Position numbers and translations under genes: made by a program
NCBI RefSeq assembly: GCF_009741445.1
Contig: NZ_CP046507.1
Location: forward strand, 3,720,001 to 3,784,000
Length of the DNA: 64,000 nt
From: Mycobacterium avium subsp. avium
GTDB lineage: Bacteria > Actinomycetota > Actinomycetes > Mycobacteriales > Mycobacteriaceae
Reading direction: 5' to 3'
Notes under the pieces: model-generated
What the model saw: only the letters and a program-made list of their open reading frames with translations
Database searches by the model: none
Told to the model about the DNA's origin: nothing
In this document: positions 41,695 through 49,495 of the stretch, in pieces
Numbering within the stretch: position 1 is the first letter of the stretch
How the letters are laid out: the number at the start of each line of letters is the position of its first letter

Positions 41695-42477
41695 GTGAGC
41701 AGCCGAAAAGCTATGCGTGTGGCGACCTTCAACATCCTGCACGGTCGCACCGTCGGCGACGGCGTCATCGTGGAGCGGCTGCGGGACTGCATACGCCGGC
41801 TCGATCCGGACGTGCTCAGCCTGCAGGAGGTGGACTGCGACCAACCCCGGTCCGAACACGCCGATCTGACCGGCGCGGCGGCCGAGGCCATGGGCGCGGT
41901 GGAACACCGGTTCGTGGCCGCGATTTCGGGCACGCCGGGGGCCACCTGGATGGCGGCCACCGGCGACGAGCAACCCGGCACCGCCGCCTACGGGATCGCG
42001 CTGCTGTCCCGGTATCCGGTGGCCAGCTGGCAGGTGCTGCGGTTACCCCGCATTCCGATGCGATTTCCGATGTACCTGCCCGGCCCCAACCGGGTGATGA
42101 TCGTCGACGAGGAACCGCGCGCCGCCGTCATCGCGCAGCTGGGCACCCCGATCGGCGAACTCACGGTGGCCAACACCCACCTGTCCTTCGTTCCCGGCTG
42201 GAACCGGCGCCAGCTGCGCCGGCTGATTCGCGACCTGCGCGGCTTGCCCGGGCCGCGGCTGCTGACCGGGGACCTGAACATGACGCCGCAGACCGTGCGC
42301 CGCTGGTCGGGGATGCGGGCGCTGGGCAACGCCAAAACCTTTCCGGCGGACAACCCCAACCGCCAGCTCGACCACATCCTGACCGATGATCGCCGGCTGC
42401 GCTGCGCCGCCGTGCAGGCCGACCTGATGCCGATCTCGGATCACCGCCCGTTGGTGGTGGACCTGCAGCGGGTGTGA
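41695..42477 (+). CDS. Endonuclease/exonuclease/phosphatase (EEP) family hydrolase
   Basis: 260-aa EEP-fold metal-dependent phosphoesterase. The catalytic set is complete: FNILHG, SLQEVD (metal Glu), VANTHLSF, LLTGDLNMTP (Asp/Asn) and SDHRPLVVDL (terminal Asp-His). Could be a nuclease or a phosphodiesterase. GTG at 41695 is used with AGGGG upstream; the internal ATG at 41713 (MRVATFNIL) is an alternative. Its last 37 bp overlap the convergent DUF3349 gene. Confidence 0.85.
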   Translation: MSSRKAMRVATFNILHGRTVGDGVIVERLRDCIRRLDPDVLSLQEVDCDQPRSEHADLTGAAAEAMGAVEHRFVAAISGTPGATWMAATGDEQPGTAAYGIALLSRYPVASWQVLRLPRIPMRFPMYLPGPNRVMIVDEEPRAAVIAQLGTPIGELTVANTHLSFVPGWNRRQLRRLIRDLRGLPGPRLLTGDLNMTPQTVRRWSGMRALGNAKTFPADNPNRQLDHILTDDRRLRCAAVQADLMPISDHRPLVVDLQRV

Positions 42478-42752
42478 CGGCTCATCGCCGCCAGCACCCG
42501 CTCGACGTCGCCCGGGGCGGGCAGCTCGTCGGCGATGCGGACGATCTGCGCGCCGATCTCGGCCGCGTCGATCCGCGCTGTGCGCGTGATACCTTGCGGC
42601 GCAAGAATTCTCGCGACGGTGGCGATGTCGTCGTCGGGAGTGCGCCGCGGCAGCAGCGCCAGCGCCGGCACGTAGCCGACGGCGGGCGCCTGCCGGGGAT
42701 AGCCCGCGCGCAAAAACCCGACCACGCCGCCCACCAGCTGCACCAGGCCCAT
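42441..42752 (-). CDS. DUF3349 protein
   Basis: 103-aa mycobacterial DUF3349 family member (Rv0543c-like): FLRAGYPRQAPAVGYVPALALLPR, then a helical stretch ending ELPAPGDVERVLAAMSR. Relatives are small helical proteins of unknown function. Upstream is a near-consensus SigF-like promoter (42826-42802). It lies behind the CsbD terminator on the same strand. Confidence 0.85.
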   Translation of the reverse strand: MGLVQLVGGVVGFLRAGYPRQAPAVGYVPALALLPRRTPDDDIATVARILAPQGITRTARIDAAEIGAQIVRIADELPAPGDVERVLAAMSRHTRCRSTTNGR

Positions 42753-42801
42753 GTCTCACCTCGCTACCTCACTGCACGCCGACAGCGCCGTTGCACCCCG
42801 A

Positions 42802-42826
42802 ATAGCCGGACCCGATCGGTTGAAAC
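42802..42826 (-). promoter_or_regulatory. SigF-like promoter of the DUF3349 gene
   Basis: Minus strand GTTT (42826-42823), 15 nt, GGCTAT (42807-42802), one mismatch to the SigF -10; ATG 50 bp downstream at 42752. Confidence 0.45.
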
Positions 42827-42841
42827 CCACGCGCACGGAAA

Positions 42842-42870
42842 GGGCCCGGTCCGCCGATCGGACCGGGCCC
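42842..42870 (-). terminator. Strong hairpin terminator after csbD-like gene
   Basis: Perfect 12-bp stem GGGCCCGGTCCG (42842-42853) with CGGACCGGGCCC (42859-42870) and a 5-nt loop, 18 bp beyond the CsbD stop. Read leftward it is followed by TTTCC. It separates CsbD from the DUF3349 promoter. Confidence 0.75.
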
Positions 42871-42888
42871 CTCCCCTTGGCGGGCAGC

Positions 42889-43125
42889 CTATTGGTTCTT
42901 CTTCTGGCGCTCCTCGGCGGCCTCCGCGCCGGCCCGCGCCGACTCGGCCTCGGCTTCCTTCTTGCCCGCGTCGCGCTGGGCGTCGGCCTTGTCCTGCTGG
43001 GCCTGACCCTCTTCGGTCAGGTCGTCGCGGCCGAGGATGGTCCCGCCGACCTCCTTGGCCTTGCCCTTCACGCCCTCGACGGCGCCCTTGACCGCTTCCT
43101 GCGGCCCGCTCTGCTGGTCCCCCAT
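42889..43125 (-). CDS. CsbD-like general stress protein
   Basis: 78-aa hydrophilic CsbD-family protein: EAVKGAVEGVKGKAKEVGGTILGRDDLTEEGQAQQDKADAQRD is the family core and the rest is an Ala/Glu/Lys-rich disordered helix. In other bacteria CsbD is a sigma-B-controlled stress protein. A SigF-like promoter (GTTT-N15-GGGAAC) lies 57 bp upstream, consistent with that role in mycobacteria. Confidence 0.9.
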   Translation of the reverse strand: MGDQQSGPQEAVKGAVEGVKGKAKEVGGTILGRDDLTEEGQAQQDKADAQRDAGKKEAEAESARAGAEAAEERQKKNQ

Positions 43126-43181
43126 GGGTTCGACCTCTCTGGTAGCTGGTGAGTGAGCTTGCGCTCGATGGCATCCAAGGC

Positions 43182-43206
43182 GTTCCCGCCGCGGGCGGTG
43201 TCAAAC
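43182..43206 (-). promoter_or_regulatory. SigF-like promoter of the csbD-like gene
   Basis: Minus strand GTTT (43206-43203), 15 nt, GGGAAC (43187-43182). The -35 is perfect, the -10 has two mismatches to GGGTAT. The known sigma-B dependence of csbD elsewhere makes the assignment plausible. Confidence 0.45.
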
Positions 43207-43298
43207 GGTTCGCCCCGGTATCGCGCCCGCGGATGTGCGGGCCGTCACCGCGGGCCCGGCGGCCGGCGCAGGTCACGCCGCGGACCGGCGGTCGGCGG

Positions 43299-43323
43299 GT
43301 TTGAACGGGCCGTTACTGGGTAG
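43299..43323 (+). promoter_or_regulatory. SigF-like promoter of the NmrA-like gene
   Basis: GTTT (43299-43302), 15 nt, GGGTAG (43318-43323), one mismatch to the consensus and optimal spacing; start codon 28 bp downstream at 43352. One of the best matches in the window. Confidence 0.6.
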
Positions 43324-43351
43324 CTCCCCCGCGGCACGGAGCAGAAGGCAG

Positions 43352-44188
43352 GTGAGAGCACTGACCACCATCGCCGTGATAGGGGCAACCGGCACGGCCG
43401 GCTCCCGCGTCGTCGCCCGGCTGAGGCCGCGTGACGTCGCGGTGGTCGAGATCTCCCGGACGCAGGGCGTCGACGTATTCGACGCACCCGGGCTCACCCG
43501 GGCGCTCGAGGGCGTCGACGTCGTCATCGACGTCTCCAATCCGGTGCCGCCCGACGGGCGATCCGACATCCGGCAGACGCTGGCCACCGCCGCCCGCAAC
43601 ATCATGGGGGCGTGCGCCACCCAGGAAGTACAGCGCCTGGTGGTATTGACGATCGCCGGCATCGAGGACCCGGTGTTCGACGAATTCCCCTACTACCAGG
43701 CCAAACGGGAGGCGAAGGAGATCCTGCTGGACGGCCCGGTCCCGACCACCGTCGTGAAGTCGACGCAGTGGTACGAATTCGCCACCAACCACGACGCGGT
43801 GAGCTGTGACGACAACGAGGTGATCGTCGAGGACTGGCTGATCCAGCCCATCGCCGCCGACACCGTCGCCGACGTGTTGGTCGAGACTGCCCTGGCGCAG
43901 ACCCACACGCCGCGCACCATCACCGGCCCGGACGCCATCCGGCTTCCCGAACTGACCTCGAAACTGCTTGTGCGGCAAGGCGATCGCCGGGCGGTGCGCA
44001 GTGTCGAGCCCGCGGTGTCCGCGCTCGGTGCCGGGGCGCTGCTGGCCTCCGGGCACGCGGTGGTCGTCGGGCCCGACGTCGACACCTGGCTGCAGACCCT
44101 GGCGCCGCCCGGCGGCGACGGCCATCGGGGCGCTGGCGGGGACGGACATCGGGGCCCCGACGGGGACGGAAAGCCCCGGCGCGGATAA
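43352..44188 (+). CDS. NmrA-like NAD(P)-binding protein
   Basis: 278-aa atypical short-chain dehydrogenase. The Rossmann motif is IAVIGATGTAGSRVV at residues 6-20, and the NmrA-type sequence continues VVIDVSNPVP and PYYQAKREAKEILLDGPVPTTVVKSTQWYEF. Such proteins act as redox sensors or reductases. The last 30 residues are a Gly/Asp/His tail made by a 24-bp tandem repeat. GTG at 43352 sits 8 nt after AGAAGG and downstream of a near-perfect SigF-like promoter. Confidence 0.85.
   Translation: MRALTTIAVIGATGTAGSRVVARLRPRDVAVVEISRTQGVDVFDAPGLTRALEGVDVVIDVSNPVPPDGRSDIRQTLATAARNIMGACATQEVQRLVVLTIAGIEDPVFDEFPYYQAKREAKEILLDGPVPTTVVKSTQWYEFATNHDAVSCDDNEVIVEDWLIQPIAADTVADVLVETALAQTHTPRTITGPDAIRLPELTSKLLVRQGDRRAVRSVEPAVSALGAGALLASGHAVVVGPDVDTWLQTLAPPGGDGHRGAGGDGHRGPDGDGKPRRG
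44114..44155 (+). repeat. 24-bp tandem repeat encoding the NmrA-like C-terminal tail
   Basis: GGCGACGGCCATCGGGGC (44114-44131) and GGGGACGGACATCGGGGC (44138-44155) are two units of a 24-bp period, encoding GDGHRGAG/GDGHRGPD. Two units plus a partial third (GDGKP). Possible length polymorphism between strains. Confidence 0.55.
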
Positions 44189-44420
44189 CGATTCCGTCAC
44201 AATCACCCTCACCATTGCCTAAGAGCGCGGCGCCATTTCTTAAAGATTCGCGGCTCGGTTGATCATTCGCTTAGCAAACACCCGTCCCACGGCCCTTACC
44301 GGCACGGTGGGTTCGTTGTCAGCGAACACGGCCACTGTTGGCCTCCGCTACTTTGGATTTCGAGGATCGGGAGCCTCAGTCGAGAACATTTCGCTTCGAA
44401 TTCGAAGGACAACAAAGCAC

Positions 44421-44819
44421 ATGAAAATCAGCAGTATCGTCGCGCGCCGGAAAGTGGCCGGGGTCAGCGCCGGCTGTCTGCTCGGGGGAATGGCCATGGG
44501 CATCGTCGGCGCACCGTCGGCGGCCGCCGCACCCGACTGCAGTCCCAGCGGTGTGAACTCCACCGTGTCCGCGGTGGAGGGCTCGGCCCAGCAGTACCTG
44601 GCGGCACACCCGGACGCCAACCAAGTGGTGACCGCCGCCTACGGCCAGCCGAGGCCGCAGGCCGAATCCAGCCTGCGCAGCTATTTCACCGGTCACCCGC
44701 AGGAGTACAACGACCTGCGCGGCATCCTGGCGCCGATCGGCGACACCGAACGGCAGTGCAATGTCACCGCGCTGCCGCCGTATCTGGAGTCGGCGTACCA
44801 GGAGTTCATGGCCGGCTGA
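44421..44819 (+). CDS. Secreted hemophore-type heme-binding protein (Rv0203/MHB-like)
   Basis: 132-aa exported protein. The signal peptide is residues 1-37 (RRK n-region, hydrophobic GCLLGGMAMGIVG core, AAAA cleavage region). The mature part PDCSPSGVNSTVSAVEGSAQQYLAAHPDANQVVTAA is the haemophore domain, with two cysteines (PDC and RQC) that would form one disulfide. Mycobacterial homologues bind heme outside the cell and pass it to MmpL transporters. A strong intrinsic terminator follows. Confidence 0.88.
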   Translation: MKISSIVARRKVAGVSAGCLLGGMAMGIVGAPSAAAAPDCSPSGVNSTVSAVEGSAQQYLAAHPDANQVVTAAYGQPRPQAESSLRSYFTGHPQEYNDLRGILAPIGDTERQCNVTALPPYLESAYQEFMAG

Positions 44820-44830
44820 CGCCATCGGAG

Positions 44831-44863
44831 ACGACCCGCCACAACGCCGTGGCGGGTCGTTTT
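44831..44863 (+). terminator. Intrinsic terminator after the hemophore-like gene
   Basis: Perfect 11-bp stem ACGACCCGCCA (44831-44841) and TGGCGGGTCGT (44850-44860), 8-nt loop, then TTTTC. A textbook rho-independent terminator, rare in mycobacteria, 12 bp after the stop codon. Confidence 0.88.
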
Positions 44864-44889
44864 CGCATTCGCCTGCCGGCGCCGCCGCG

Positions 44890-44915
44890 GTGTGAACGAC
44901 TTCTCGGGTGGGTAT
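44890..44915 (+). promoter_or_regulatory. Possible SigF-like promoter of the topoisomerase IB gene
   Basis: GTGT (44890-44893), 16 nt, GGGTAT (44910-44915). Perfect -10, one mismatch in the -35; start codon 78 bp downstream. Confidence 0.35.
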
Positions 44916-44992
44916 CTGAGGCGAATGGCCCCGGCCCGCAATTGCGTTGCGGCCGGCCGTTGCGGACAGCCAAGAAAACTGGAGGGTTCCGA

Positions 44993-46048
44993 ATGCGGCT
45001 CCGTCGCAGCGTGCTGAGCAAACCGGGGATCACCCGCAAACGGCGCGGTAAGGGATTTTCTTATCACGCGCCGGACGGCACCACGGTGCGCGATCCCGAA
45101 ACCCTGCAGCGCATCAAGGATCTGGTCATTCCGCCGGCGTGGAAGAAAGTGTGGATCTCGCCCCACCCCAACGGCCACATCCAGGCCGTCGGCGTCGACG
45201 CGGCCGGTCGCCGCCAGTACCTGTACCACTGCGCGTGGCAGCAGGAACGCGCGGAGGAGAAGTTCGACCGGGTGCTGGAGCTGTCCACCGAGCTGCCGGC
45301 CTGGCGGGCCCGAATCGCCGAGGACCTGGCCGCCCGGGGTTTGACCCGCGAGCGGGTGCTGGCGCTGGGGCTGCGGCTGCTCGATCGCGGCTACTTCCGT
45401 TCCGGCGGCGAGCAGTACGCCGAGGAGAACGAGTCCTACGGGTTGTCCACCCTGCTGTGCGAGCACGTGACGGTCCGGCGTGACGCGGTGGAGTTCGACT
45501 TCCCGGCCAAGAGCGGGGTCCGGCGCACCGTGCGGGTCGAGGATCGCGAAGTGGTCAGGGCGGTGCGTGCGCTGATGCGACGGCGGCACCGCGGAGACCG
45601 GTTGTTGGTGTGCCGCACCGCATCCGGATGGTCGGAGGTGCGCGCCGACGACCTCAACGACCGGTTCAAGGAGCTGGTCGGCGACCAGTACACGGTCAAG
45701 GACTTGCGCACCTGGCACGGCACGGTGCTGGCGGCGGCGGCGTTCGCCGAGGCCGATCCCGCGGTGTCGCGGCGGGTCGCCAGGCGGGTCGAGGCGGCGG
45801 TGATGAAAGAGGTGGCCGAGGAGCTGGGCAACACCCCGGCGGTGGCGCGCGGCTCCTATGTGGACCCGCGGGTGATCACCGGGTATGAGCGGGGACTGAC
45901 CATCGGCGCGGCGACGCGGCGCGCGGGCCGCGCCCGCGACCCCGACGCCGCCCAGGAGATCCTGGACAAGGCCACCCGGATGCTGATCCGGCGAGTGGCC
46001 AAGGGCCACAGCGCCTCCGGAGCATCCGCGCTGCCGAAATCGGCCTAG
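44993..46048 (+). CDS. DNA topoisomerase IB
   Basis: 351-aa eukaryotic/poxvirus-type topoisomerase IB, which relaxes supercoils through a 3'-phosphotyrosine intermediate. The catalytic Tyr289 lies in ARGSYVDPRVI. The conserved Arg/Lys/His set is in VKDLRTWHGTVLAA and the N-terminal domain has IPPAWKKVWISPHPNGHIQAVGVDAAGRRQYLYH. ATG 44993 follows GGAGGG. M. tuberculosis lacks this enzyme, as far as I recall; many environmental mycobacteria have it. Confidence 0.93.
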   Translation: MRLRRSVLSKPGITRKRRGKGFSYHAPDGTTVRDPETLQRIKDLVIPPAWKKVWISPHPNGHIQAVGVDAAGRRQYLYHCAWQQERAEEKFDRVLELSTELPAWRARIAEDLAARGLTRERVLALGLRLLDRGYFRSGGEQYAEENESYGLSTLLCEHVTVRRDAVEFDFPAKSGVRRTVRVEDREVVRAVRALMRRRHRGDRLLVCRTASGWSEVRADDLNDRFKELVGDQYTVKDLRTWHGTVLAAAAFAEADPAVSRRVARRVEAAVMKEVAEELGNTPAVARGSYVDPRVITGYERGLTIGAATRRAGRARDPDAAQEILDKATRMLIRRVAKGHSASGASALPKSA

Positions 46049-46298
46049 CGCCGCCCGGCAGGTTTGTCCGCGCGGCCCGGCACCCGCGCGGGGCCGGCGG
46101 CCGGGCAAACCGGTTCGACACCGACAACCGTTCGTCAAATGTCCCCGGCGATTCGCTTACTGGACAGAACCGGCGCGCGCCGCGGGCGCCGGAGAATCGG
46201 TTCCCTACGCGTGGAATCACTTGCCCACTAACGGTTTACAGAGGTTCGCTGCGCCTCGCCGGGACCGTGCGCCCGGGGAAAACGTCGGGCCCGGCGCT

Positions 46299-46323
46299 GT
46301 TTATGCCAGTACCTACAGGGTAT
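46299..46323 (+). promoter_or_regulatory. Consensus SigF-like promoter of the glycan operon
   Basis: GTTT (46299-46302), 15 nt, GGGTAT (46318-46323): an exact match to the mycobacterial SigF consensus. The ATG of the first glycosyltransferase lies at 46334, so transcription would start 3-5 bases before it and the mRNA would be essentially leaderless. Confidence 0.65.
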
Positions 46324-46333
46324 TTGGCCCGCC

Positions 46334-47302
46334 ATGTTGGATCCTGTCCGAGCAAAGAGCGTCCTGGTGTGGCATGTGCACGGGTCGTGGACGCAGTCCT
46401 TCGTCGCGGGCCGGCACCGCTACCTGATCCCGGTGGCCCCCGACCGCGGCCCGGACGGCATCGGACTGGCCGGCCGGTGCTGGCCCAACGCCCGCGAGGT
46501 GGCATTCGAGGACCTGGCCGACCGCGATATCGACCTGGTGGTGCTGCAACGCCCGCACGAGGCCGAGCTGGTCGCCCGCTGGGCGGGCCGCCGGGTCGGG
46601 GTCGACGTGCCGGCGGTCTACGTCGAGCACAACACCCCGCGCCCCAGCGCGGCACAGACCCGGCATCCGCTGGCCGACCGCGCCGACATCCCCCTGGTGC
46701 ACGTCACCGACTTCAACCGGTTGATGTGGGACAACGGGATTGCGCCGACCCGGGTCATCGACCACGGGGTGGCCGATCCGGGGCCGCTGTACAGCGGCGA
46801 GATTCCCCGGGTGGCCACCATGATCAACGAGCCGGGGCGCCGCGGCCGCATCGTCGGCGCCGATCTGCTGGAACCGTTGTCGGCCTACGCCCAGATCGAC
46901 GTATGGGGCATCGGCACCGAGGGGTTGTGCGCCAACCGCGGCGCGGTGCGCGGCCGCGGCGACGTGCCCACCCCGCGGCTGTTCGGAGACGTCGCGCGCC
47001 GGCGGGTCTACCTGCACACCGCCCGCTGGACCTCACTCGGGCTGTCCCTGATCGAGGCCATGCTGCTGGGCATGCCGGTGGTGGCCGTCGGCTCGACCAT
47101 GGCGCCGTTCGTAATCCCTTGCGAGGCAGGAGTTGTCAGCGCCGACCCAGCCAGACTGGGTGAGGGGTTGCGGGGCTTCCTGGACGACCAGGCCAGGGCG
47201 GTGGCCGCCGGCAAGGCCGCCCGGGACTTCGCCACCGCCCGGTTCGGACTCAAACGCTTTCTGGCCGACTGGGACCGAGTGATCGGGGAGCTGTGCAGAT
47301 GA
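46334..47302 (+). CDS. Glycosyltransferase, GT4-like (GT-B fold), operon gene 1
   Basis: 322-aa probable GT-B glycosyltransferase. The N-terminal half carries a Rossmann-like domain (VLVWHVHGSW, DLVVLQRPHEAELV), and the C-terminal half shows RRVYLHTARWTSLGLSLIEAMLLGMPVVAV, equivalent to the ExxxxxxxE sugar-nucleotide site though the first Glu is replaced. Donor and acceptor unknown. Preceded by a SigF consensus promoter with almost no leader. Its TGA overlaps the first candidate ATG of the next glycosyltransferase. Confidence 0.85.
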   Translation: MLDPVRAKSVLVWHVHGSWTQSFVAGRHRYLIPVAPDRGPDGIGLAGRCWPNAREVAFEDLADRDIDLVVLQRPHEAELVARWAGRRVGVDVPAVYVEHNTPRPSAAQTRHPLADRADIPLVHVTDFNRLMWDNGIAPTRVIDHGVADPGPLYSGEIPRVATMINEPGRRGRIVGADLLEPLSAYAQIDVWGIGTEGLCANRGAVRGRGDVPTPRLFGDVARRRVYLHTARWTSLGLSLIEAMLLGMPVVAVGSTMAPFVIPCEAGVVSADPARLGEGLRGFLDDQARAVAAGKAARDFATARFGLKRFLADWDRVIGELCR

Positions 47303-47319
47303 GCAGGGAAGGAACCCGC

Positions 47320-48540
47320 ATGAGAATCGCGATGATCTCCGAACACGCCAGCCCGCTGGCACATTTGGGCGGCGTGGACGCGGGCGGACAGAACGTCCAC
47401 GTCGCCGAGCTGTCCTGCGCGCTGGCGCGGCGCGGCCACGACGTGGTGGTCTACACGCGCCGCGACGACCCGCGGCTTCCCGACTCGGTCGAAACCCCGC
47501 ACGGCTACAGCGTGGTGCACGTGCCGGCGGGACCGGCGCGGGTGCTGCCCAAAGACGAGTTGCTGCAATACATGTACGGCTTCGCGCAGTTCCTGCGCCA
47601 GCAGTGGTGCTCGGACGGGCCCGATGTGGCCCATGCGCACTTCTGGATGTCGGGGGTGGCCACCCAGCGGGCCGCCCGCGCGCATTCGATACCGACCGTG
47701 CAGACCTTCCACGCGCTCGGGCTGACCAAGCGGCTGCACCAGGGCAGCGACGACACCAGCCCGGACTGCCGGATCGACGTCGAAGCCCGGGTCGCCCGGG
47801 AAGCCGACTGGGTGGCGGCCACCAGCACCGACGAGGTCTTCGAGCTGGTGCGCATGGGCCGGGCCCGATCCCGCACCTCGGTGGTGCCGTGCGGAGTGGA
47901 CCTCGATGCGTTCACCCCCGACGGCCCGGTCGCTGCCCGCGGTGCGCGGCCGCGCATTGTCACGGTGGGACGGCTGGTGCCGCGCAAGGGTTTTGACACC
48001 ATCGTGCGCGCCCTGCCCCGCATCCCGGACGCCGAGTTGGTGATCGTGGGCGGGCCGCCGGCGGCCGAACTGGCCGGCGACGAGCAGGCGCGGCGGCTGC
48101 AACGACTGGCCGGCGAGCTCGGCGTCGCCGACCGGGTGCGGCTGCTGGGCGGGGTCACCCGCGCGCAGATGCCGGCGTTGCTGCGCTCGGCCGACGTGGT
48201 GGCCTGCACGCCGTGGTACGAGCCGTTCGGCATCGTGCCGCTGGAAGCCATGGCGTGCGGGGTCCCGGTGGTGGCCACCGCGGTGGGCGGGATCCGCGAC
48301 ACCGTCGTCGACGGCGCCACCGGCCGGCTGGTGCCGCCCAAGGACCCGGACGCTCTGGGTGAGGCCGTCGCCGCCCTGCTGCGCGACGGCCGCCGCGGCC
48401 GGACGCTGGGCGAGGCCGGGCGGGAGCGGGCCCGGGCCCGCTACAGCTGGGACCGGGTGGCGGCCGACACCGAACGCATCTACGAACGGCTGTCCCCCGC
48501 CCGGCGCGGGGTCGGCACCCCGAGCACGCGATCCGGGTGA
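47320..48540 (+). CDS. Glycosyltransferase family 4, operon gene 2
   Basis: 406-aa GT4 glycosyltransferase. The N-terminal GGVDAGGQNVHVAEL loop is the acceptor-side signature shared with MshA and sucrose-phosphate synthases. The donor motif EPFGIVPLEAMACGVPVVAT is complete (E-x7-E). Start at ATG 47320 (MRIAMISEH) is supported by AAGGAA 6-7 nt upstream; the in-frame ATG at 47299 overlaps the previous stop (ATGA) and is an alternative. A UDP-hexose donor is likely. It resembles MshA, but mycothiol mshA lies elsewhere in mycobacteria. Confidence 0.88.
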   Translation: MRIAMISEHASPLAHLGGVDAGGQNVHVAELSCALARRGHDVVVYTRRDDPRLPDSVETPHGYSVVHVPAGPARVLPKDELLQYMYGFAQFLRQQWCSDGPDVAHAHFWMSGVATQRAARAHSIPTVQTFHALGLTKRLHQGSDDTSPDCRIDVEARVAREADWVAATSTDEVFELVRMGRARSRTSVVPCGVDLDAFTPDGPVAARGARPRIVTVGRLVPRKGFDTIVRALPRIPDAELVIVGGPPAAELAGDEQARRLQRLAGELGVADRVRLLGGVTRAQMPALLRSADVVACTPWYEPFGIVPLEAMACGVPVVATAVGGIRDTVVDGATGRLVPPKDPDALGEAVAALLRDGRRGRTLGEAGRERARARYSWDRVAADTERIYERLSPARRGVGTPSTRSG

Positions 48541-48549
48541 TCTTGTGGC

Positions 48550-49422
48550 TCAACCACTTTCCAGCATCCGCAGCGAACGCTCGACGGCATCGGGCAGCCG
48601 CCGGCGTTCCCGCAGTGCGGCCGGCAACGCCGCCGTCGCCTCGAGCAACGCCTTGGCGTGGGCCGCGTCGTGCAGCGCCGCCCAGGCCAGCGCCGCACCC
48701 GCCCGGGCGCACCGGTCGACGGGGCGGCGCAGGCAGGCCGTGAGCAGCGCGTTGCGCAGGATCCGGGCACGCTGCGCCCGGCTCGCCGAGCGGATCTGCG
48801 ACGGCCGGTGGTATGCCACCAGCTCGGGGCAGAAGCACAGGTCCCAGCCGTCGGCGGCCAGATCGCAGGCCAGCAGGGTTTCCTCACCGCGGAAGTGCAG
48901 GATCGGGCTGAACCCGCCGACGCGTCGGAACGCCCACGCGCGCACCAGTGCCGAGCAGGCCTGGAACCCGAGAATGGACGGCCCGGGCAGGCCCGCGCGG
49001 TGCCCGAGTGGGCTGTGGGCGAGCTGCTCGGTGAACTCGTCGTCGCGGCGCGCCGGCAGTAACACGGTGCGCGCGGCCAACAGCGCGACGGTGCCGAACG
49101 TGTCGAAGATCTGCTCGGCCCGCGCGATCGCGTCCGGCGCCCACCACGAGTCGTCGTCGCAGAACGCCACGTACGGTGTGCCGCACCGCGCCACACCGAT
49201 GTTGCGCGCCGCTGCGCCGGCGTTGCGGCTCAGCGGTATGACGGTCACCCGGCCGGCGGCGGCGATGCGGCTGGCGGCGGCGACCGAGTCGTCGCGGGAT
49301 GCGTTGTCCACCACGATGATCGGGCACCCGGTGGTGTCCAGCAGGCGGGTCAGCGTGCCGGTCAGCTCCGCCGAGCGGTCCCGGGTGGCGATGACGAAGG
49401 AGGTGCGCGGCATGGTCGACAT
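48550..49422 (-). CDS. Glycosyltransferase family 2, antisense within the glycan locus
   Basis: About 290-aa GT2 enzyme: FVIATRDRSAELTGTLTRLL at the start, VVDNASRDDS, the DxD-type motif AFCDDDSWW, and a C-terminal helical region. It is the only gene in the glycan locus on the minus strand, tail-to-tail with gene 2 (9-bp gap) and divergent from the epimerase-like gene. ATG at 49422 (MSTMPRTSF) is preferred; 49413 and 49449 are alternatives. Probably transfers one sugar of the same glycan. Confidence 0.87.
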   Translation of the reverse strand: MSTMPRTSFVIATRDRSAELTGTLTRLLDTTGCPIIVVDNASRDDSVAAASRIAAAGRVTVIPLSRNAGAAARNIGVARCGTPYVAFCDDDSWWAPDAIARAEQIFDTFGTVALLAARTVLLPARRDDEFTEQLAHSPLGHRAGLPGPSILGFQACSALVRAWAFRRVGGFSPILHFRGEETLLACDLAADGWDLCFCPELVAYHRPSQIRSASRAQRARILRNALLTACLRRPVDRCARAGAALAWAALHDAAHAKALLEATAALPAALRERRRLPDAVERSLRMLESG

Positions 49423-49495
49423 GACCGGGGCGACTACCCCGAAGGGCAACGGTGAAACGGGGTTTCACCCCAGACCTGACGGGTACCAGAGCCCG

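Noticed and set aside
47320..48540. GT4 gene as mycothiol mshA
   Set aside because: It shares the GGxxxGGQNVHV loop, but the context is a glycan operon and mshA is normally elsewhere; specificity left open.
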